From NCBI RefSeq assembly GCF_049310885.1, contig NZ_JBMDYO010000001.1, positions 434,001 through 498,000 of the forward strand: a stretch of DNA of 64,000 nucleotides, read 5' to 3'. A model generated the notes under the pieces. The model did no database searches, was not told the origin of the DNA, and saw only the letters and a program-made list of their open reading frames with translations. Below are positions 26,352-37,180 of this stretch, one piece after another (positions within the stretch are counted from its first letter, which is position 1; every line of letters begins with the position of its first letter). Position numbers and translations under genes: made by a program. Origin of the DNA: CAYZJV01 sp049310885 (lineage in GTDB: Bacteria; Spirochaetota; Spirochaetia; Sphaerochaetales; Sphaerochaetaceae).

Positions 26352-27232
26352 ATCTTTGCTCCATTCTCCGGTTTTTTCGTGTAATCCCTGAAAGCAGCAA
26401 GTAACTTCATGGTAACTTCACCGGCCACACCGGAGCCAATTTTCTGGCCGTCAAGTTCAGTTAAAGCGATAATCTCGGCTGCTGTTCCTGTAAGGAATGC
26501 TTCATCGGCATTCAAGACATTGAAGTGGGTAAATGGTGTCTCATTCATTTCATATCCCATCTCGCGGGCTATACGTATGACAGCTTGTCTCGTAATACCA
26601 TCCAGAGTCCCAAGCCAAACTGGAGGGGTGCTGATAACTCCATTCTTCACAATGAAGATATTGTCTCCAGTACATTCAGTCACCACACCCTCTTCATTCA
26701 ACATCAATGCCTCATCAGCTCCATAGCGATGGGCTTCTATCGAAGCAAGGATATTGTTCAGGTAATTCAGACTCTTGATCTGGGGGTCGACAATTGTAGC
26801 CTTGTTCCTTCGTAAATGACTGGTAATGACCTTCAATCCACGTTTATATGCCTCATCGCTATACAAGGCAACCTGACCAGCTATACAGAACAACCGTGGT
26901 TTTGCGGAACCCGGCTTCGGATATAATCCCAGACCATCAGCGCCTCGGGTACAGACAAGACGAACATATCCATCGACGATATCATTACGACGGCAGGACT
27001 CCAATACGATTGAAGTGATCTCTTCAATGGAGAGCGGGAGCTCCAGATTGATCGCACGGGCTGCAGCTTGGAATCTCTTCATATGGTCATCAAGACGGAA
27101 AACTCTACCGCCATATGCACGGATACCTTCAAAAATCCCATCCCCGTACAACAATCCATGGTCCATCACTGGAATTTTTGCTTCGCTCAGCGGAACATAT
27201 GCTCCTTCAAGATACACAACCTGTTCACTCAT
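26348..27232 (-). CDS. ilvE: Branched-chain amino acid aminotransferase
   Basis: The 294-residue fold-type IV PLP aminotransferase carries out the last step for Val, Leu and Ile. The PLP lysine is in [13 protein letters not shown] near residue 157, with the conserved Glu in [14 protein letters not shown] near 193 and [16 protein letters not shown] at the N-terminus. The length is typical. It is 40 bases downstream of leuB and overlaps ilvD. Confidence 0.95.
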   Translation of the reverse strand: MSEQVVYLEGAYVPLSEAKIPVMDHGLLYGDGIFEGIRAYGGRVFRLDDHMKRFQAAARAINLELPLSIEEITSIVLESCRRNDIVDGYVRLVCTRGADGLGLYPKPGSAKPRLFCIAGQVALYSDEAYKRGLKVITSHLRRNKATIVDPQIKSLNYLNNILASIEAHRYGADEALMLNEEGVVTECTGDNIFIVKNGVISTPPVWLGTLDGITRQAVIRIAREMGYEMNETPFTHFNVLNADEAFLTGTAAEIIALTELDGQKIGSGVAGEVTMKLLAAFRDYTKKPENGAKI

Positions 27233-27272
27233 CGTATTTTCTCCTTACCATTTGGCTACTGGTTATCCAAAG

Positions 27273-28337
27273 CTAGATATTGCGGGCTATCAACGAACCC
27301 ATCTCTTTTGTACCGACTTGTTTCATCCCTTCACTCATGATATCACCGGTTCTCCATCCTTCGTCCAGAACCTTTCCAACCGCCTGCTCTATTGCGTCGG
27401 CCTCTTCTGATAATGTGAAGGTATACCGGAGCATCATGGCAACCGAGAGTATCGTCGCTATCGGGTTCGCGAGATCCTTACCCGCGATATCGGGAGCAGA
27501 ACCATGGATAGGTTCGTACATACCGAAACTATCAGATCGAAGGCTGGCAGAGGGAAGCATGCCGATTGATCCGGTAATCATACTCGCCTCATCGCTCAAG
27601 ATGTCACCGAACATATTCTCGGTTACTATCACATCGAACTGTCGTGGGTTACGAACCAACTGCATGGCGGCATTGTCGACATACATATGATCTACTTCCA
27701 CCTCAGGATATTCGGAAGCCATGGAATTGACGACTGAACGCCATAAGCGGGAAGTTTCGAGAATATTGGCTTTATCGACGCTCATCAGTTTCTTATTCCG
27801 CTTCATGGCAATCTCGAATGCCATCCGGGCAATGCGTTCAATCTCAGGTATGCTATAGGCCATGGTATCGAACGCGGTATCGCCATGTTCGTTACGGCCT
27901 CGTTCGCCAAAGTAGATCCCTCCGGTGAGTTCCCGGACAACCATGATATCGAGACCTCCGGCGATCAGATCTTTTCTCAATGGACAAGCATCGGATAACT
28001 GTTCATATAATAAGGCTGGTCGTAGATTACAGAATAATCCCAAACCTCCACGTAATCCCAAAAGAGCTTTTTCAGGTCTTTGTTCCCCTGCAAGGTGATC
28101 CCACTTGGGACCCCCTACCGCTCCAAGAAGAACAGCCTCGGCATCCTGACAACCAAGCAGGGTAGACTCTGGAAGCGGGACGCCTACACTATCCAGCGCA
28201 CTTCCACCAGCAAGATAGAATGAATAGTCGAATTTATGGCCGAATTTTGTCCCGACAGCTCCCATCACCTTGACGGCTTCTGCAACGATATCGGGACCGA
28301 TTCCATCTCCAGGAATCAGTGCTAAACGCATTTTCAT
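27273..28337 (-). CDS. leuB: 3-isopropylmalate dehydrogenase
   Basis: This 354-residue NAD-dependent enzyme oxidises 3-isopropylmalate. In the citramalate route it also handles 3-methylmalate. [12 protein letters not shown] at the N-terminus, [11 protein letters not shown], the substrate-binding arginines in [14 protein letters not shown] and the metal site in [19 protein letters not shown] are present. The start ATGAAAATG overlaps the leuD stop by four bases and has GGAGGTGA in position. Confidence 0.96.
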   Translation of the reverse strand: MKMRLALIPGDGIGPDIVAEAVKVMGAVGTKFGHKFDYSFYLAGGSALDSVGVPLPESTLLGCQDAEAVLLGAVGGPKWDHLAGEQRPEKALLGLRGGLGLFCNLRPALLYEQLSDACPLRKDLIAGGLDIMVVRELTGGIYFGERGRNEHGDTAFDTMAYSIPEIERIARMAFEIAMKRNKKLMSVDKANILETSRLWRSVVNSMASEYPEVEVDHMYVDNAAMQLVRNPRQFDVIVTENMFGDILSDEASMITGSIGMLPSASLRSDSFGMYEPIHGSAPDIAGKDLANPIATILSVAMMLRYTFTLSEEADAIEQAVGKVLDEGWRTGDIMSEGMKQVGTKEMGSLIARNI

Positions 28338-28828
28338 GCCATCACCTCCCTCTTCATATAGTTGATCAAACCATCAGCAGCTATCATCTCTTGGATGAAT
28401 GGAGGAAACGGTTCGGCAGACCAACTCTTTCCCGAGGTCTCATTGGTAATTCTTCCGGTAGAAAATTCCACGCTTACCTTGTCTCCAGCTTTGATACCCG
28501 CTACAGCTTCCGGACATTCGAGTATCGGCAAGCCGATATTTATTGAATTCCGGTAGAATATCCTGGCAAAGGAGACTGCGATCACACAACTGATTCCTGC
28601 TGTCTTGATTGCTAGTGGTGCGTGTTCTCGTGATGAACCACAACCGAAATTCCGATCTGCGACAATAATATCGCCATCTTCTACTGCATCAATGAATGTC
28701 GCGTCGATATCTTCCATGCAATGACTGGCTAGCTCTTTAGGATCGATCGTATTGAGATATCGGGCAGGAATGATCACATCTGTATCTACATTATCACCAT
28801 AACGAAAGGCTTTTCCTTGTGCTTTCAT
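28334..28828 (-). CDS. leuD: 3-isopropylmalate dehydratase small subunit
   Basis: 164 residues, the short LeuD type. The swivelling-domain signature [25 protein letters not shown] start (residues 5-24) and the [11 protein letters not shown] loop near residue 65 are clear. It pairs with LeuC, four bases upstream, to isomerise isopropylmalate and, in the citramalate pathway, citramalate. It overlaps leuB by four bases. Confidence 0.95.
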   Translation of the reverse strand: MKAQGKAFRYGDNVDTDVIIPARYLNTIDPKELASHCMEDIDATFIDAVEDGDIIVADRNFGCGSSREHAPLAIKTAGISCVIAVSFARIFYRNSINIGLPILECPEAVAGIKAGDKVSVEFSTGRITNETSGKSWSAEPFPPFIQEMIAADGLINYMKREVMA

Positions 28829-28831
28829 GTG

Positions 28832-30100
28832 TTACTTCTCCTCAATGGTTTCTGGATTGCTAATGAATCCGGTCAAAGCCGAAGCTGCTGCAACTGCTGG
28901 GCTTGCCAAATAGACCTCGCTACCAACATGGCCCATGCGGCCGACAAAATTCCTATTTGTCGTTGCTACAGCCCGCTCACCTTCTGCAAGAATACCCATA
29001 TGACCACCAAGGCAAGGACCACAAGTCGGTGTACTCACCACGGCACCAGATTGGACAAAGATCTTAAGTAGACCTTCATCCATAGCCTGGAGATAGATCT
29101 CTTGGGTTGCGGGGAACACGATTGTCCGAACTCGAGGATCGACTTTCCTTCCCTTGAGAATCTTCGCAGCTACGCGAAGGTCACTGATCCGCCCATTCGT
29201 ACAGGAACCGATCACAACCTGATCAATCTTAACTTCCCCAACCTCATCGATTGTCCTGGTGTTGTCAGGTAAATGGGGGAATGAAACGGTCGGCCTAATC
29301 TTCGATAGATCTATTTCATAGGTCTCGTCATAGGAGGCATCATGATCGGCTTCGAATATCACGGGCTTGCGCTTGCAATGTTCAGCAAGATATGCAAGAG
29401 CAACATCGTCAACGGGGAAAATACCGTTTTTCGCACCAGCTTCTATCGCCATATTGCATACGGTGAACCGATCATCGATACTTAATGAAGATACTCCGGG
29501 ACCGGTGAATTCCATTGATTTGTAAAGAGCACCATCGACTCCAATCATACCAATGATATGGAGAATGAGATCTTTACCCGATACCCATGGAGAAAGCTTC
29601 CCGGTGAGATTGAATCGTAACGCTGAGGGAACTTTGAACCAAGCTTTACCACTAGCCATGCCAGCTGCCATATCAGTACTACCAACTCCTGTCGAGAAGG
29701 CCCCTAAAGCACCATAGGTACAGGTATGGCTATCGGCACCGATGATCAGATCACCAGCATCTACCAGTCCTTGTTCAGGTAGCAGGGCATGTTCGATCCC
29801 CATCTGACCGATCTCGAAGTAATTCTCGATCTCTTTATCTGTGGCGAATTCCCGCATCATCTTGCACTGCTGGGCTGCCTTGATATCCTTGTTTGGGGTA
29901 AAATGGTCAGGCACCAACGCTACTTTCTTGGTATCAAAGACCTTATCCACACCGAACTTGACGAATTCCTTTATCGCTACAGGCGCAGTTATGTCATTGC
30001 CTAGTACGAGATCGAGATCTGCCATGATCAGCTGACCAGAACGTACTTCATCCAAATTCGCGTGGGCAGCCAAAATCTTTTGCGACATGGTCATACTCAT
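28832..30100 (-). CDS. leuC: 3-isopropylmalate dehydratase large subunit
   Basis: The 422-residue aconitase-family subunit has the 4Fe-4S cysteines in [12 protein letters not shown] near residue 300 and [12 protein letters not shown] near 358. The early [24 protein letters not shown] motif is also present. The length and sequence are of the shorter type that pairs with short LeuD. The ATG directly follows the cimA stop, with GGAG eight bases upstream. Confidence 0.96.
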   Translation of the reverse strand: MSMTMSQKILAAHANLDEVRSGQLIMADLDLVLGNDITAPVAIKEFVKFGVDKVFDTKKVALVPDHFTPNKDIKAAQQCKMMREFATDKEIENYFEIGQMGIEHALLPEQGLVDAGDLIIGADSHTCTYGALGAFSTGVGSTDMAAGMASGKAWFKVPSALRFNLTGKLSPWVSGKDLILHIIGMIGVDGALYKSMEFTGPGVSSLSIDDRFTVCNMAIEAGAKNGIFPVDDVALAYLAEHCKRKPVIFEADHDASYDETYEIDLSKIRPTVSFPHLPDNTRTIDEVGEVKIDQVVIGSCTNGRISDLRVAAKILKGRKVDPRVRTIVFPATQEIYLQAMDEGLLKIFVQSGAVVSTPTCGPCLGGHMGILAEGERAVATTNRNFVGRMGHVGSEVYLASPAVAAASALTGFISNPETIEEK

Positions 30101-31732
30101 CTATTTTTCTCCTTGTTCATGACTGGCAGGGGGAACAACCCCCTCCTTCATCAATTTGTATTCTATTGAATCCACAAGCGCCATCCAGCTTGCTTCGATG
30201 ATATCCGTAGATACTCCAACTGTAGACCAGGAATTCTCACCATCAGTAGTCTCTATCAGGACGCGAACCTTAGCTGCCGAGGCATCTTTAGAATCGAGAA
30301 CACGAACTTTATAGTCTGTGAGGTGAACGATACCCAAAAGCGGGTAAAAATCTTCCAACACCTTTCGCAAAGCCTTGTCCAACGCATGCACCGGACCATC
30401 GCCCTGCGCGACGGCGATAGCCATTTGTCCATCGACAGCCACTTTCACCACTGCAGTATGGCTTGCCAAGGGGTCTCCCATCAAGGGCCGCTCTCCAAGT
30501 GTCTTATAATGATCCAACTCAAAATACGGTTTGTATTTGCCCAAATGCTTCGCAATCACCAGTTCAAAGGAACTCTCGGCGCCTTCGAATTGATACCCAG
30601 ACATCTCCAGATGCTTGAGTGCATCGATGATCTGCTTGGTCTGAGGAGCCTCTTTTCCCAATTCGGGAGCGTAGCGTTGGATACGCTTCAATATCGTAGC
30701 CCGTCCGGCTACTTCACTCATCAACATCCTTCGTTCATTACCCACCGATTCCGGGTTGATATGTTCGAAGGAGCGGGGATTCTTTGAAATCCCATCTATA
30801 TGCATTCCTCCCTTGTGAGTAAATGCACTTCTTCCAATATAGGGGGTTCCATGAGGAATGGAGACATTGGCAATCTCAGCAACTGAGTGGGAAACCAATG
30901 TCAGGTGTGCCAAAGCATCATCTTCCACAACATCGTATCCAAGTTTCAGCTGAAGTGTAGGAATTATTGTAGCTAGACATGCATTACCGCAACGCTCGCC
31001 AAAACCCACAAGCGTACCTTGGACTTGTCGGGAACCTGCCTCTACTGCAACAATGGAATTGGCATCGGCACATGAAGCATCATTATGTGCATGAATACCT
31101 ACAATAATGTGAGGATAGGATTTGGACAATTCTTCTACTACGTGTGCAGTTGCATCACGAACTTGGGAGGGGACCGCGCCACCTCGGGTATCACACAGGA
31201 CTATAGAAGAGGCTCCAGCAGCTGCAGCCTTCATCACAGTCTCCATGGCATAACGCGGGTTCTCCGTATATCCGTCGAAGAAATGTTCAGCATCGAATAC
31301 GACCTCTTTACCCTGTCCTACCAAAAAGGAGATGGTATCATGAATCATCGCCAAATTCTCTTTCAGCGTCGTACGGATAATATCGGTTACCTGGAAGTCC
31401 CAACTCTTACCGAAAATAGATACGACCGGAGTACCAGCCGAGAGCAGTGATTGGATATTTGAATCATCTTCTACAGCAGTATTCCTTCGACGTGTAGCGC
31501 CAAAAGCTACTAATCGGACATGTTCGAGTTTCATAGAGGCGACTTGGTGGAAGAATTCCAGATCTTTTGGATTGGAGCCTGGATTACCGGCTTCAACATA
31601 ATCTACTCCCAGATCATCCAATAATTTTACAATCTTCAACTTATCCAAGACAGAGAAAGAGATTCCTTCAGCTTGGGCTCCATCACGGAGAGTCGAATCA
31701 AATAAGGCTACGCTCTTTTGTTTATCAGACAT
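30101..31732 (-). CDS. cimA: (R)-citramalate synthase
   Basis: The 543-residue LeuA-family enzyme condenses pyruvate and acetyl-CoA to citramalate, opening the threonine-independent isoleucine route. The catalytic FDSTLRDGAQAEGISFSV at the N-terminus is the citramalate-synthase version of the motif. HAHNDASCADANSIVAVEAG and the C-terminal allosteric domain follow. It lies between leuA and leuC and overlaps leuA by eight bases. No threonine deaminase (ilvA) is in the operon, which supports this assignment. Confidence 0.93.
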   Translation of the reverse strand: MSDKQKSVALFDSTLRDGAQAEGISFSVLDKLKIVKLLDDLGVDYVEAGNPGSNPKDLEFFHQVASMKLEHVRLVAFGATRRRNTAVEDDSNIQSLLSAGTPVVSIFGKSWDFQVTDIIRTTLKENLAMIHDTISFLVGQGKEVVFDAEHFFDGYTENPRYAMETVMKAAAAGASSIVLCDTRGGAVPSQVRDATAHVVEELSKSYPHIIVGIHAHNDASCADANSIVAVEAGSRQVQGTLVGFGERCGNACLATIIPTLQLKLGYDVVEDDALAHLTLVSHSVAEIANVSIPHGTPYIGRSAFTHKGGMHIDGISKNPRSFEHINPESVGNERRMLMSEVAGRATILKRIQRYAPELGKEAPQTKQIIDALKHLEMSGYQFEGAESSFELVIAKHLGKYKPYFELDHYKTLGERPLMGDPLASHTAVVKVAVDGQMAIAVAQGDGPVHALDKALRKVLEDFYPLLGIVHLTDYKVRVLDSKDASAAKVRVLIETTDGENSWSTVGVSTDIIEASWMALVDSIEYKLMKEGVVPPASHEQGEK

Positions 31733-33383
31733 GATAGAGCTCCTTCGTCACATCCTCATCGATGGTCCCTGACATTTTCATATCCCGCGAACGAGCTTCT
31801 TCAGAGAGGGGCACCCACTCTTTTGCCTTTCGACCGGCACTATGGTCACTCTCCTCACTCTCCTTCCGATTGCTCTCTGCGACTTCGACCATCCTGTTCA
31901 CGGCAGCAAGCAATCCCTGCATGCTCGCTTCTATGATATCGGTGCTGACTCCACGGCCACGGTACACTCCATGGTTGTCGCTTATCTTTACCATGACCTC
32001 ACCCAGAGCATCTCTATGTTCAGTAACTGCGCGCAGTTGGTAATCTTCCAAAACATAGGAGTGCTTGATGATTTTCTCAACAGCCTTATAACAGGCATAC
32101 ACTGGTCCTGTAGCCATTTCCACGGCTTGCATTTTGCGACCATCCCTCCGAAGGGTAACACAAGCTGTTGTAGTCATATTATTACCGCTATTTACTACGA
32201 AGTTATCCAACTCATAGATTTGAGGTGCGGCATGAGTTCCGCTCTCCATCAATGCGACGAGATCGCGATCAGTTATCTCTTTCTTCTTATCGGCGACATT
32301 TTTGAAATCTGCAAACAACTTACCCGCCATTTCTTGCGAAAGCGTATACCCCAGATCCTCCATTCTCCTAACGAAAGCATGTTGTCCGGAATGTTTGCCA
32401 AGCACCATGGTAGTCTTCTTGAGACCAATAGATTCAGGGGTCATGATCTCATAGGTCTGGGCATGGGCCATCATACCGTGCTGATGGATTCCAGACTCAT
32501 GAGCAAACGCATTTGCACCTACAATAGCCTTATTAGGGGCTATCGCTACTCCGGTTATGCTAGAGAGCAAGCGACTCGTCTTGTACAACTCTTCGGTCTT
32601 CAAGCCATACGAGAAATCGAAGAGATCTTTTCGTGTCCTCATGGTCATCACTAGTTCCTCTACAGCCGCATTGCCAGCTCGCTCTCCAATCCCACAGACA
32701 GTACATTCTGCCTGTCGCGCTCCTGCTTTCAATCCAGCGAGAGAATTCGCTACCGCAAGACCAAGGTCATTATGGCAATGAACAGAGATGATTGCCTTAT
32801 CGATGTTGGGAACATGGTTCATCAAATATGCAATAAGATCTCCGAATTCCTGAGGCATGCTATAGCCCACAGTATCCGGAATATTCACTACCTGTGCCCC
32901 CGCCTTTATGACGGCTTCCACAACTCTACAAAGATAATCGCGGTCTGTTCGGGCAGCATCCTCAGCAGAGAATTCTACTTCAGGACACAAGTTCCGAGCA
33001 TGTGAAACCATAGCGATTGCTTGCTCCAATGCTTTATCCCGGGACATTTTAAGTTTGTACTCGAGATGAAGATCGCTGGTTGCTATAAACGTATGTATTC
33101 GAGGTTTTGCAGCAGCTTTAACAGCATCCCATGCACAATCGATATCCTTCGTAAGAGCTCGGGATAGTGAAGCGACTGTGCATGTTTGTACTGCCGAGGC
33201 GATGGCCTGTACAGAAGCGAAATCTCCAGGGGAAGCGATCGCAAACCCTGCCTCGATCACATCGACACCCAATTCTTCAAGCTGCTTGGCGAATCTGAGC
33301 TTCTCCTCAAGATTCATGCTATATCCAGGAGCCTGTTCTCCATCACGGAGCGTTGTGTCGAAAATCGCTATATGTTCAGCCAT
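31725..33383 (-). CDS. leuA: 2-isopropylmalate synthase
   Basis: The 552-residue enzyme commits ketoisovalerate to leucine. FDTTLRDGEQAPGYSMN is at residues 8-24, with HCHNDLGLAVANSLAG near 200, HESGIHQHGM near 293 and a C-terminal leucine-binding domain (about 400-530). A lysine- and serine-rich C-terminal extension follows (ESNRKESEESDHSAGRKAKE). It overlaps cimA by eight bases, so the two paralogues are co-translated. Confidence 0.95.
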   Translation of the reverse strand: MAEHIAIFDTTLRDGEQAPGYSMNLEEKLRFAKQLEELGVDVIEAGFAIASPGDFASVQAIASAVQTCTVASLSRALTKDIDCAWDAVKAAAKPRIHTFIATSDLHLEYKLKMSRDKALEQAIAMVSHARNLCPEVEFSAEDAARTDRDYLCRVVEAVIKAGAQVVNIPDTVGYSMPQEFGDLIAYLMNHVPNIDKAIISVHCHNDLGLAVANSLAGLKAGARQAECTVCGIGERAGNAAVEELVMTMRTRKDLFDFSYGLKTEELYKTSRLLSSITGVAIAPNKAIVGANAFAHESGIHQHGMMAHAQTYEIMTPESIGLKKTTMVLGKHSGQHAFVRRMEDLGYTLSQEMAGKLFADFKNVADKKKEITDRDLVALMESGTHAAPQIYELDNFVVNSGNNMTTTACVTLRRDGRKMQAVEMATGPVYACYKAVEKIIKHSYVLEDYQLRAVTEHRDALGEVMVKISDNHGVYRGRGVSTDIIEASMQGLLAAVNRMVEVAESNRKESEESDHSAGRKAKEWVPLSEEARSRDMKMSGTIDEDVTKELYHV

Positions 33384-33402
33384 CGTATACCTCGCAGTAA
33401 TT

Positions 33403-33442
33403 CCGGGATACCCCGGTAGGATCTAGCGGTGTATCACACCGC
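33403..33442 (-). other. Two tandem stem-loops between ilvC and leuA
   Basis: GCGGTG/CACCGC with a 5-base loop (33426-33442) and CCGGG/CCCGG with a 4-base loop (33403-33416) fill the 66-base spacer. Neither is followed by a T-run, so they are more likely mRNA processing or stability elements than terminators. Confidence 0.5.
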
Positions 33443-33449
33443 ATATCAT

Positions 33450-34469
<1,020 letters not shown>

Positions 34470-34472
34470 CTA

Positions 34473-34985
34473 TTATTCATCCTCTTCACGATGATTTATC
34501 ATCGCTTGGCTACCCCGCTCCATCGCAGTCATACCAGTTCGCACCAATTCAGTGATCCCATAGGGCTTCAACAAATGGAGAAATGAGGACAACTTATCCA
34601 TATTCCCGGTTATCTGCATTGTGATAGTGGACTCTGTGACATCCATAATCTTGGCTTTGAAAATTTCAGAGAGCTCAACTACGGCAGCGCGTGTCTTATC
34701 GGTTGTGTGGGCTTTGACCATTACCAACTCGCTCTGAATACTTCCCTGCAATGTGAGCTCAACTACGGTAATCACATCTACCAATTTGGCGACCTGTTTC
34801 TCAATCTGTTCCACAATCGCCCGATCACCTGTGACCACAATCGTGATACGGCTGATCTCAGACTTCTCAGTCTCTCCTACCGAAAGGCTGTCGATATTAT
34901 ATCCCCGCCTACTGAACAATCCTACAACACGACTGAGGACTCCCGGATGGTTGTTGACTAGAATTCCTAATGTGTACCGTTCCAT
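34473..34985 (-). CDS. ilvN: Acetolactate synthase small (regulatory) subunit
   Basis: The 170-residue protein has an N-terminal ACT domain (LGILVNNHPGVLSRVVGLFSRRG) that binds valine for feedback inhibition, and a C-terminal ALS_ss_C domain. It should activate and regulate IlvB, whose gene is at the other end of the operon 12 kb away. It is the first structural gene, preceded by the leader region. Its AAGGGGGA sits in a small ATTCC/GGAAT hairpin near the ATG. Confidence 0.94.
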   Translation of the reverse strand: MERYTLGILVNNHPGVLSRVVGLFSRRGYNIDSLSVGETEKSEISRITIVVTGDRAIVEQIEKQVAKLVDVITVVELTLQGSIQSELVMVKAHTTDKTRAAVVELSEIFKAKIMDVTESTITMQITGNMDKLSSFLHLLKPYGITELVRTGMTAMERGSQAMINHREEDE

Positions 34986-35060
34986 ATTTCAATTCCCCCT
35001 TCGGAATAAGTGTGCTGGTAATCCGACTTCATTTTGAAGGCCGATTTCGATTGTGAGGTT

Positions 35061-35120
35061 ACACCGATTCACCGTGAAGGAGTTACTCCACGGTTGCACT
35101 CGAATCGGTGTACCGTGAAG
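35061..35120 (-). promoter_or_regulatory. ilv leader alternative RNA structures (attenuator-like, no U-tract)
   Basis: On the RNA (minus) strand ACACCGATTC (35102-35111) pairs perfectly with GAATCGGTGT (35061-35070). Inside, ACCGTG (35089-35094) pairs with CACGGT (35071-35076). A second CACGGT copy (35112-35117), in a 9-base direct repeat directly after the leader-peptide stop, can compete for ACCGTG. The two folds are mutually exclusive. No T-run follows, so simple intrinsic termination is unlikely. Confidence 0.6.
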
Positions 35121-35288
35121 TTATAGAATAATAATTACAGATAGGAGGGTAATGATAGGTAGGAGGATAATGGAGCTGATGGAGGAGAGGGATGAAATCA
35201 AACTAGCCGATTGACGCGCACAATGATATGCCGGATTCCTATCGGTTTTTTGTGTAGCACATGTGCTTCGTTTCCCTGCCGTTCCCAT
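35121..35288 (-). CDS. ilv operon leader peptide (55 aa), Ile/Leu/Val-rich
   Basis: A 56-codon frame from ATG at 35288 to TAA at 35121 has AGAGGTG about seven bases upstream and lies about 26 bases after the predicted transcript start. Its last 17 residues are SIILLPIITLLSVIIIL, and 17 of the last 26 residues are Ile, Leu or Val. This is the classic composition of a branched-chain amino acid attenuation peptide. It ends immediately before the alternative stem-loops, so ribosome position would decide which structure forms. The coding strand here is extremely C-rich and G-poor (27 C and 3 G over 35121-35200). Confidence 0.8.
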   Translation of the reverse strand: MGTAGKRSTCATQKTDRNPAYHCARQSASLISSLSSISSIILLPIITLLSVIIIL

Positions 35289-35320
35289 GACTGGCACCTC
35301 TTACGCTAAGATTGCCTTCT

Positions 35321-35349
35321 GTTTTAAACGTCTACGAAATAAATGTCAA
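35321..35349 (-). promoter_or_regulatory. Promoter of the ilv-leu operon
   Basis: Perfect minus-strand TTGACA (35344-35349) with TAAAAC after 17 bases (35321-35326) or TTAAAA after 16. The transcript would start near 35314, giving a leader of about 330 bases before ilvN. Confidence 0.6.
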
Positions 35350-35408
35350 CTCCATTGGTCACACTTCTTCTATAAATATACATTTTTTATACACAAAAAA
35401 AAAGAAGA

Positions 35409-35437
35409 TGGATTTGATTCCAGTATGCTGATACACT
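35409..35437 (+). promoter_or_regulatory. Candidate promoter of the YesM-type kinase, leaderless arrangement
   Basis: TGGATT (35409-35414), a 17-base spacer and TACACT (35432-35437), then six bases (CTTTCT) and the ATG. The -35 is weak. The pyrimidine-only gap excludes a Shine-Dalgarno. Confidence 0.4.
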
Positions 35438-35443
35438 CTTTCT

Positions 35444-37174
35444 ATGTTGCGTATTTCATCGCTATTCGCCCGATTGATGCTCTTTTTCCTGATTGTCATG
35501 CTGGTTCCTGTACTCCTATTGGCCTTCTCGTATGTTGCCACAGGAACAAGGACATTGGAGAGTAATCTTGCGCAGCAAGGAGAGGCGACTATCCGCAATA
35601 TTGCACACAGGATGCAGTCCATGGTCGAATCATATCGCCATAAGGCATATAGCATCAGTATCGATGAAGGAATTCGACAGCTAGTTTCATATGATTCACC
35701 GGAAAAACAAGAGAGTCTCAATCCAATCTATGAACGCCTTTTCACCATCATGCGTGGTGACACCTACCTAGCGACCGCATCAGTAGTGAGTGCTTCGGGC
35801 AAAGTACGGTTGTCTACCCACCTGTTCCCATCCCAATACGATCTCAGGTATCAAGGAAACGACACAAACCCTTTTTTCAATCTCTCCCGTGCTGAAGCGG
35901 GAACCGCATCCCTGATTACCATGGAAAACCGATATGCCACCCGAAACAACTCTTTCGTATTCCTTAACATCCTAAGGAGAATTCGGGATGACGCTGGACA
36001 AGTCATAGGATATGTTGCTGTAGATATCTATCAAGATACTATCAGTGACATCTCCTCGAATTCCGGTTTTTCCGATATCGTGCTCATCGATACGGAATCC
36101 TATACAGGCTCCTCACTCGTCCATATGGATAAACACGGTGATTTCAGCAAATTTCCTGAACTCACCTCAATCACATTCCCTCTTCAGGAGGGAAGTTTTA
36201 ACACAGGAGGCAAGCTGGTGTCCCTGAAGGCGATTCCCAATACCCAGCTCTATCTAGCCGGCATCACAGATATGGGAATCTACCGTAGGAATGTCGAAGA
36301 CTATGTAATGGTGGTCGCACTGGTACTGACTATTGGAGCAATTCTGGCAGGAATCCTAGCCTATTTTTTCAGCAAGTCCATTTCCCGCCCTATCGACAAA
36401 CTCGCCACATCGATGCACCGTGTGGAAGAAGGAAATCTCGAAACCCGGGTCGAAGAGTCCAAGATTCGAGAGATTGGTGAATTGCAGCGTTCATTCAATA
36501 CGATGGTCCGACAAATAACCACACTCATGGAACTCACAAGAGAGGAAGAATCCAAACTCCAAGAGGCCGAGAGAAAGGCTCTCGAAGCGCAGATGAATCC
36601 CCATTTTCTCTACAACACACTCAATACCGTAAAATCGATTGCCCGGATGCACGATGAGCAGGAAATCTATACGATTATCACTAAACTCGGAAAGCTCCTT
36701 CGAGATGCCATAGACAACCGGGAAGGAGAGACCACCCTCGCAGAAAGCTTTTCACTTGTAGAGAACTATCTCACTATCCAAAAGATTCGCTATGGTGAGA
36801 AACTCCATACCATTGTTGAGCTCGATGAAACCATAGCCTCACTCAAAACTCCCAAACTGATAATCCAGCCCCTAGTGGAAAATGCCATTATCCACGGGCT
36901 AGAACCTAAAATCGGTATCTGGCGGCTTACGGTAAGGGCTAGATTGGAAGCGAAAATGGTTATTATCTCGGTAGCCGACAACGGTGTTGGATTTTCCCGT
37001 AATATCCGTTTTAAAAATGGATTCTCACTCGATGAGGCCAACCATGTAGGACTCTCTAACATACAAAGAAGGTTGAAACTCCGCTATGGAGAGCTCTCAG
37101 ACCTATCTGTGGATTCCGTGCCCCACGAGGGGACGATCGTCACCATCCATATCCCATTTCCAAGGGAGGATTGA
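35444..37174 (+). CDS. YesM-type sensor histidine kinase with dCache-like sensor
   Basis: The 576-residue kinase has transmembrane helices near 10-30 and 288-309 enclosing an extracytoplasmic Cache-like domain. A HAMP domain (310-362), a His_kinase domain with the phospho-acceptor near 387 in EAQMNPHFLYNTLN, and an ATPase with VENAIIHG near 485 and VADNGVGF follow. It should activate the AraC-type regulator six bases downstream. The adjacent, oppositely oriented sugar ABC transporter is the likely target. No ribosome site precedes the ATG. Confidence 0.92.
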   Translation: MLRISSLFARLMLFFLIVMLVPVLLLAFSYVATGTRTLESNLAQQGEATIRNIAHRMQSMVESYRHKAYSISIDEGIRQLVSYDSPEKQESLNPIYERLFTIMRGDTYLATASVVSASGKVRLSTHLFPSQYDLRYQGNDTNPFFNLSRAEAGTASLITMENRYATRNNSFVFLNILRRIRDDAGQVIGYVAVDIYQDTISDISSNSGFSDIVLIDTESYTGSSLVHMDKHGDFSKFPELTSITFPLQEGSFNTGGKLVSLKAIPNTQLYLAGITDMGIYRRNVEDYVMVVALVLTIGAILAGILAYFFSKSISRPIDKLATSMHRVEEGNLETRVEESKIREIGELQRSFNTMVRQITTLMELTREEESKLQEAERKALEAQMNPHFLYNTLNTVKSIARMHDEQEIYTIITKLGKLLRDAIDNREGETTLAESFSLVENYLTIQKIRYGEKLHTIVELDETIASLKTPKLIIQPLVENAIIHGLEPKIGIWRLTVRARLEAKMVIISVADNGVGFSRNIRFKNGFSLDEANHVGLSNIQRRLKLRYGELSDLSVDSVPHEGTIVTIHIPFPRED

Positions 37175-37180
37175 AATACT

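Noticed and set aside
31842..32654. 270-codon open frame opposite leuA
   Set aside because: It lies wholly within the well-supported leuA gene on the other strand and has no coding signature.
35061..35111. Classical intrinsic terminator in the ilv leader
   Set aside because: The stem is strong, but the following bases are AACCTCAC rather than a U-run, so I report it as an attenuator-like structure only.
35369..35382. TGTATATTTATAGA (minus strand) in the ilv/kinase spacer as an ArgR box
   Set aside because: It matches less well, lacks the TTCA end, and sits upstream of the -35 of a branched-chain operon. It is kept as a warning that the motif can arise in AT-rich spacers.
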